Shown: positions 62,099-64,000 of the stretch, in pieces
How positions within the stretch are numbered: the first letter of the stretch is position 1
Layout of the letters: every line of letters begins with the position of its first letter
From: Pirellulales bacterium
Lineage (GTDB): Bacteria; Planctomycetota; Planctomycetia; Pirellulales; Lacipirellulaceae
Assembly (NCBI GenBank): GCA_019636345.1
Contig: JAHBXQ010000009.1
Span: 1 to 64,000, forward strand
Direction: 5' to 3'
Length of the DNA: 64,000 bases
The notes under the pieces: generated by a model
Database searches by the model: none
Told to the model about the DNA's origin: nothing
The model's input: only the letters and a program-made list of their open reading frames with translations
Position numbers and translations under genes: made by a program

Positions 62099-63439
62099 AT
62101 GGCTTCTTCCGCAGATTTGGCCGCCTGGGACGTGCGGCACGTTTGGCACGGCTTTACCCAGATGGCCGAATACGAGCCGCTGGTCGTCGAGCGGGCCGAG
62201 GGGTGCTGGCTCGAGACGGCCGACGGCCGGCGATTGTTCGACGGGGTGAGCAGTTTGTGGTGCAATTTGCACGGCCATCGCCGGCCGGAGATCGACCGGG
62301 CCGTGCGGGAGCAACTCGACCGGGTCGCTCACGTAACGACCCTGGGCATGGTCGCGGCGCCGACCGTCGAGTTGTCGAAGCGACTCGCCGAGGCCGCCCC
62401 AGGCGACCTGAGCCATGTGTTCTACTCGAGCGACGGCGCCGCGGCGGTCGAGGCGGCGCTCAAGATGGCGTTTCAGTACTGGCGCCAGTGCGACTCCCCC
62501 CGCCCGGCGAAAACGAAGTACCTCGCCTACGGCGGCGCCTACCACGGCGACACGCTGGGCAGCACGGCGGTCGGCGGCGTGCCGGCGTTTCATGCGATGT
62601 TCGCCCCGCTGTTATGCGAGGTGATCCGCGTCGAAGCGCCTGATCGGCGCGTTCCCGCCGGCGCTTCGCCCGCAGAGTCGACCGCTTATCACCTGCAGCG
62701 CTTGGAAGCGATGCTGGCCGATCGGCACGAGGAGATCGCCGCCGTGGTGATCGAGCCGTTGGTGCAGGGGGCCGCGGGGATGGTGCTGCAACCCCCAGGG
62801 TACCTGCGCGGGGTGCGCAAGCTGACCGAGCGCTACGAGGCGCTCTTGATCGCCGACGAGATCGTCACCGGCTTCGGCCGCACGGGGGCGATGTTCGCAT
62901 GCGAGCACGAGGGGGTGACGCCCGACCTGTTGTGTGTGGGCAAGAGCCTGACGGCGGGCTACCTGCCGATGGCCGCGACGCTGGCCTCGGAGCGGGTGTT
63001 CGGCGCGTTTTTGGGGACGCACGCCGAATCGCGTACGTTCTTTCACGGACACACCTACAGCGGAAATCCGTTGGCCGCGGCGGCGGCGCTGGCTTCGCTC
63101 GACTTGCTGCAGAGGGAGCGGATGGTCGAGGAGCTCGTGCCGCGGCGAGCGGCGGAGTTGGCCGAGGCCCTGGCGCCGTTGGCGGAGAGCCCGAGCGTCC
63201 GCGAGATCCGGCAGTTGGGGCTGCTCGCCGGGGTGGAGCTTTGCGACAAATCGACGGGCGCAGCGCTGCCGGCCGAGCGCCGCGCCGGATACCGCGTGTG
63301 CCGCGAGGCGACCCGCCGCGGCGTGTGGCTGCGGCCGCTGGGAGACGTGGTCGTCGTCATGCCGCCGCTGGCCGCGAGCAAAGAAGACGTGGCGCTCGTC
63401 GGCCGCGTGCTGGGCGAGAGCATAGCCGCGGCGCTTTAG
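62099..63439 (+). CDS. bioA: Adenosylmethionine-8-amino-7-oxononanoate aminotransferase
   Basis: A 446-residue class III aminotransferase. WHGFTQMAEYEPLVVERAEGCWL and DGVSSLWCNLHGHRRPEIDRA are BioA-type N-terminal motifs, YGGAYHGDTLGSTAVGG holds the cofactor loop, LLIADEIVTGFGRTGAMFACE the Asp to PLP and VGKSLTAGYLPMAATLAS the Schiff-base Lys. BioA transfers an amino group from SAM to make 7,8-diaminopelargonate in biotin synthesis. ATG 62099 starts the conserved part. The stop overlaps the convergent gene on the other strand by four bases. Confidence 0.95.
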   Translation: MASSADLAAWDVRHVWHGFTQMAEYEPLVVERAEGCWLETADGRRLFDGVSSLWCNLHGHRRPEIDRAVREQLDRVAHVTTLGMVAAPTVELSKRLAEAAPGDLSHVFYSSDGAAAVEAALKMAFQYWRQCDSPRPAKTKYLAYGGAYHGDTLGSTAVGGVPAFHAMFAPLLCEVIRVEAPDRRVPAGASPAESTAYHLQRLEAMLADRHEEIAAVVIEPLVQGAAGMVLQPPGYLRGVRKLTERYEALLIADEIVTGFGRTGAMFACEHEGVTPDLLCVGKSLTAGYLPMAATLASERVFGAFLGTHAESRTFFHGHTYSGNPLAAAAALASLDLLQRERMVEELVPRRAAELAEALAPLAESPSVREIRQLGLLAGVELCDKSTGAALPAERRAGYRVCREATRRGVWLRPLGDVVVVMPPLAASKEDVALVGRVLGESIAAAL

Positions 63440-64000
63440 TAGCTGACCTTCGGCAGGCGCTTCTTGAAAACGCCGGCGGGCTGGCCGGTCTTTCGCGGGA
63501 GCTCTTGCGTGTGGGGCTGGGCGGCGAAGTCGTCGGGATTGGCGTCGATCCCCAACGGCACGACCTGGGCGTCGTTCTTCCAACCCATCAGCGTGAGGAA
63601 TTCCTGCAAGGGCACCGTCTCGATGCCGAGCTGGTTCGCCTCGTTGCTGATCTCGGTCCACGACTTGACCCACGCGGAGCGGTACGCGTCCTCGGGGCGC
63701 GTACCCAGGATCAGGAAGCGAGTCTCGACCTGGGCTTGGCCTTCCTTCTCGCCCTTGTTGTTCGGGGCGACGTCGACCTTGCCGCCGCTGGCCGTGATGA
63801 TTCGTTTGAGTTGCTCGAGGTCGCTCTTGCCGTCGCCGTCGATGTCGATGAAGCCGGCGATCGCGAAGCCGACGGTACGGCCCGGTTCCCACACGGGGCT
63901 GTAGATCTTGTCCCCCGGCATGAGCGGATTCTTGTTGTCGTCGCCGGTGACCTTGGCCTCGGCCATGTGATCGTCGAGGATCCGGACGACCTCGATGCTC
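63436..64000 (-). CDS. Planctomycete hypothetical protein (N-terminus beyond window)
   Basis: The frame continues to the right edge (it reads SIEVVRILDDHMAEAKVTGD before the first ATG at 63966), so the gene is truncated at its 5' end here. The visible part of about 188 codons has NPLMPGDKIYSPVWEPGRT, FIDIDGDGKSDLEQLKRIITASGG (a calcium-loop-like Asp-rich motif) and LILGTRPEDAYRSAWVKSW. It resembles a conserved Pirellulales protein of unknown function whose N-terminus is usually a long coiled coil. Stop codon overlaps bioA. Confidence 0.7.
   Translation of the reverse strand, partial: SIEVVRILDDHMAEAKVTGDDNKNPLMPGDKIYSPVWEPGRTVGFAIAGFIDIDGDGKSDLEQLKRIITASGGKVDVAPNNKGEKEGQAQVETRFLILGTRPEDAYRSAWVKSWTEISNEANQLGIETVPLQEFLTLMGWKNDAQVVPLGIDANPDDFAAQPHTQELPRKTGQPAGVFKKRLPKVSY

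Noticed and set aside
59650-62265. 871-codon minus-strand frame across gatB, the SAM hydrolase and bioA
   Set aside because: It spans three well-supported genes on the other strand, has no family motif and is a GC artefact.

Overview
The window looks like a piece of a Planctomycetes chromosome, most likely Pirellulales. The evidence is a high-GC genome by eye, a type-II-pseudopilin-like DUF1559 protein at the left edge, a glycoside hydrolase that ends in a dockerin-like segment plus a PEP-CTERM anchor, an OmpL-like BBP2 porin, a single long ResB-CcsA cytochrome c maturation protein, and several proteins of a kind I have met only in planctomycetes. This placement is by recognition, not by a search. 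Coding density is high. I see no transposase, integrase, CRISPR array or rRNA; there is one tRNA.

Layout. 0-5.1 kb (+): the end of a DUF1559 pseudopilin-like gene, a GH3 glucosidase and an arabinofuranosidase-like glycosidase. 5.2-9.9 kb (-): an organoarsenical-type resistance operon (arsR, arsP permease, small thioredoxin, a ProC-like reductase, two ArsF-like thioredoxin-fold proteins, arsG) with two matching 22-bp operator-like sites. 10-10.7 kb: a TauE-type exporter. 10.8-21.9 kb (-): nine co-directional genes (GlgX, AGE-epimerase/STAS fusion, two DJ-1/PfpI proteins, a benzoylformate-decarboxylase-like TPP enzyme, an iron alcohol dehydrogenase, an ABM/NTF2-like protein, a VOC protein, a Dabb protein) that look like one carbonyl/stress metabolic unit of unknown purpose. 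22-24.2 kb: DUF4337 and BBP2 porin. 24.6-27.5 kb: a Bacteroides-Fkp-like bifunctional fucokinase/GDP-fucose pyrophosphorylase. 27.7-30.5 kb: a lower-GC tetR / SDR / quinone-oxidoreductase island with its own promoter and operators.

30.8-38.3 kb (-): tRNA-Asn, an orphan Flp pilin, an IscA/IscS-type Fe-S pair, a NUDIX protein, dnaA, a GNAT enzyme and a planctomycete membrane protein. 38.6-46.3 kb: a methyltransferase, then a set of genes resembling the ebo cluster (two TIM-barrel isomerases, EboC-like UbiA, EboF-like phosphodiesterase, EboB-like TatD hydrolase) with a PAP2 phosphatase. 46.6-48.7 kb: a HEAT-repeat protein coupled to a small membrane protein. 48.8-55.7 kb (-): ResB-CcsA, a lipoprotein, a membrane-anchored helix-turn-helix protein with a long acidic linker and a small secreted protein. 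56.2-63.4 kb (+): housekeeping genes (histidinol-phosphatase-like, rpmB, gatC-gatA-gatB, a SAM hydrolase, bioA), and at the right edge a partial planctomycete protein on the other strand.

Two families of short palindromic repeats occur outside genes: a 123-bp hairpin element beside dnaA and before the ebo-like genes, and a GGGGACAGGC element inside the arsenic operon with a half copy at 42.9 kb.
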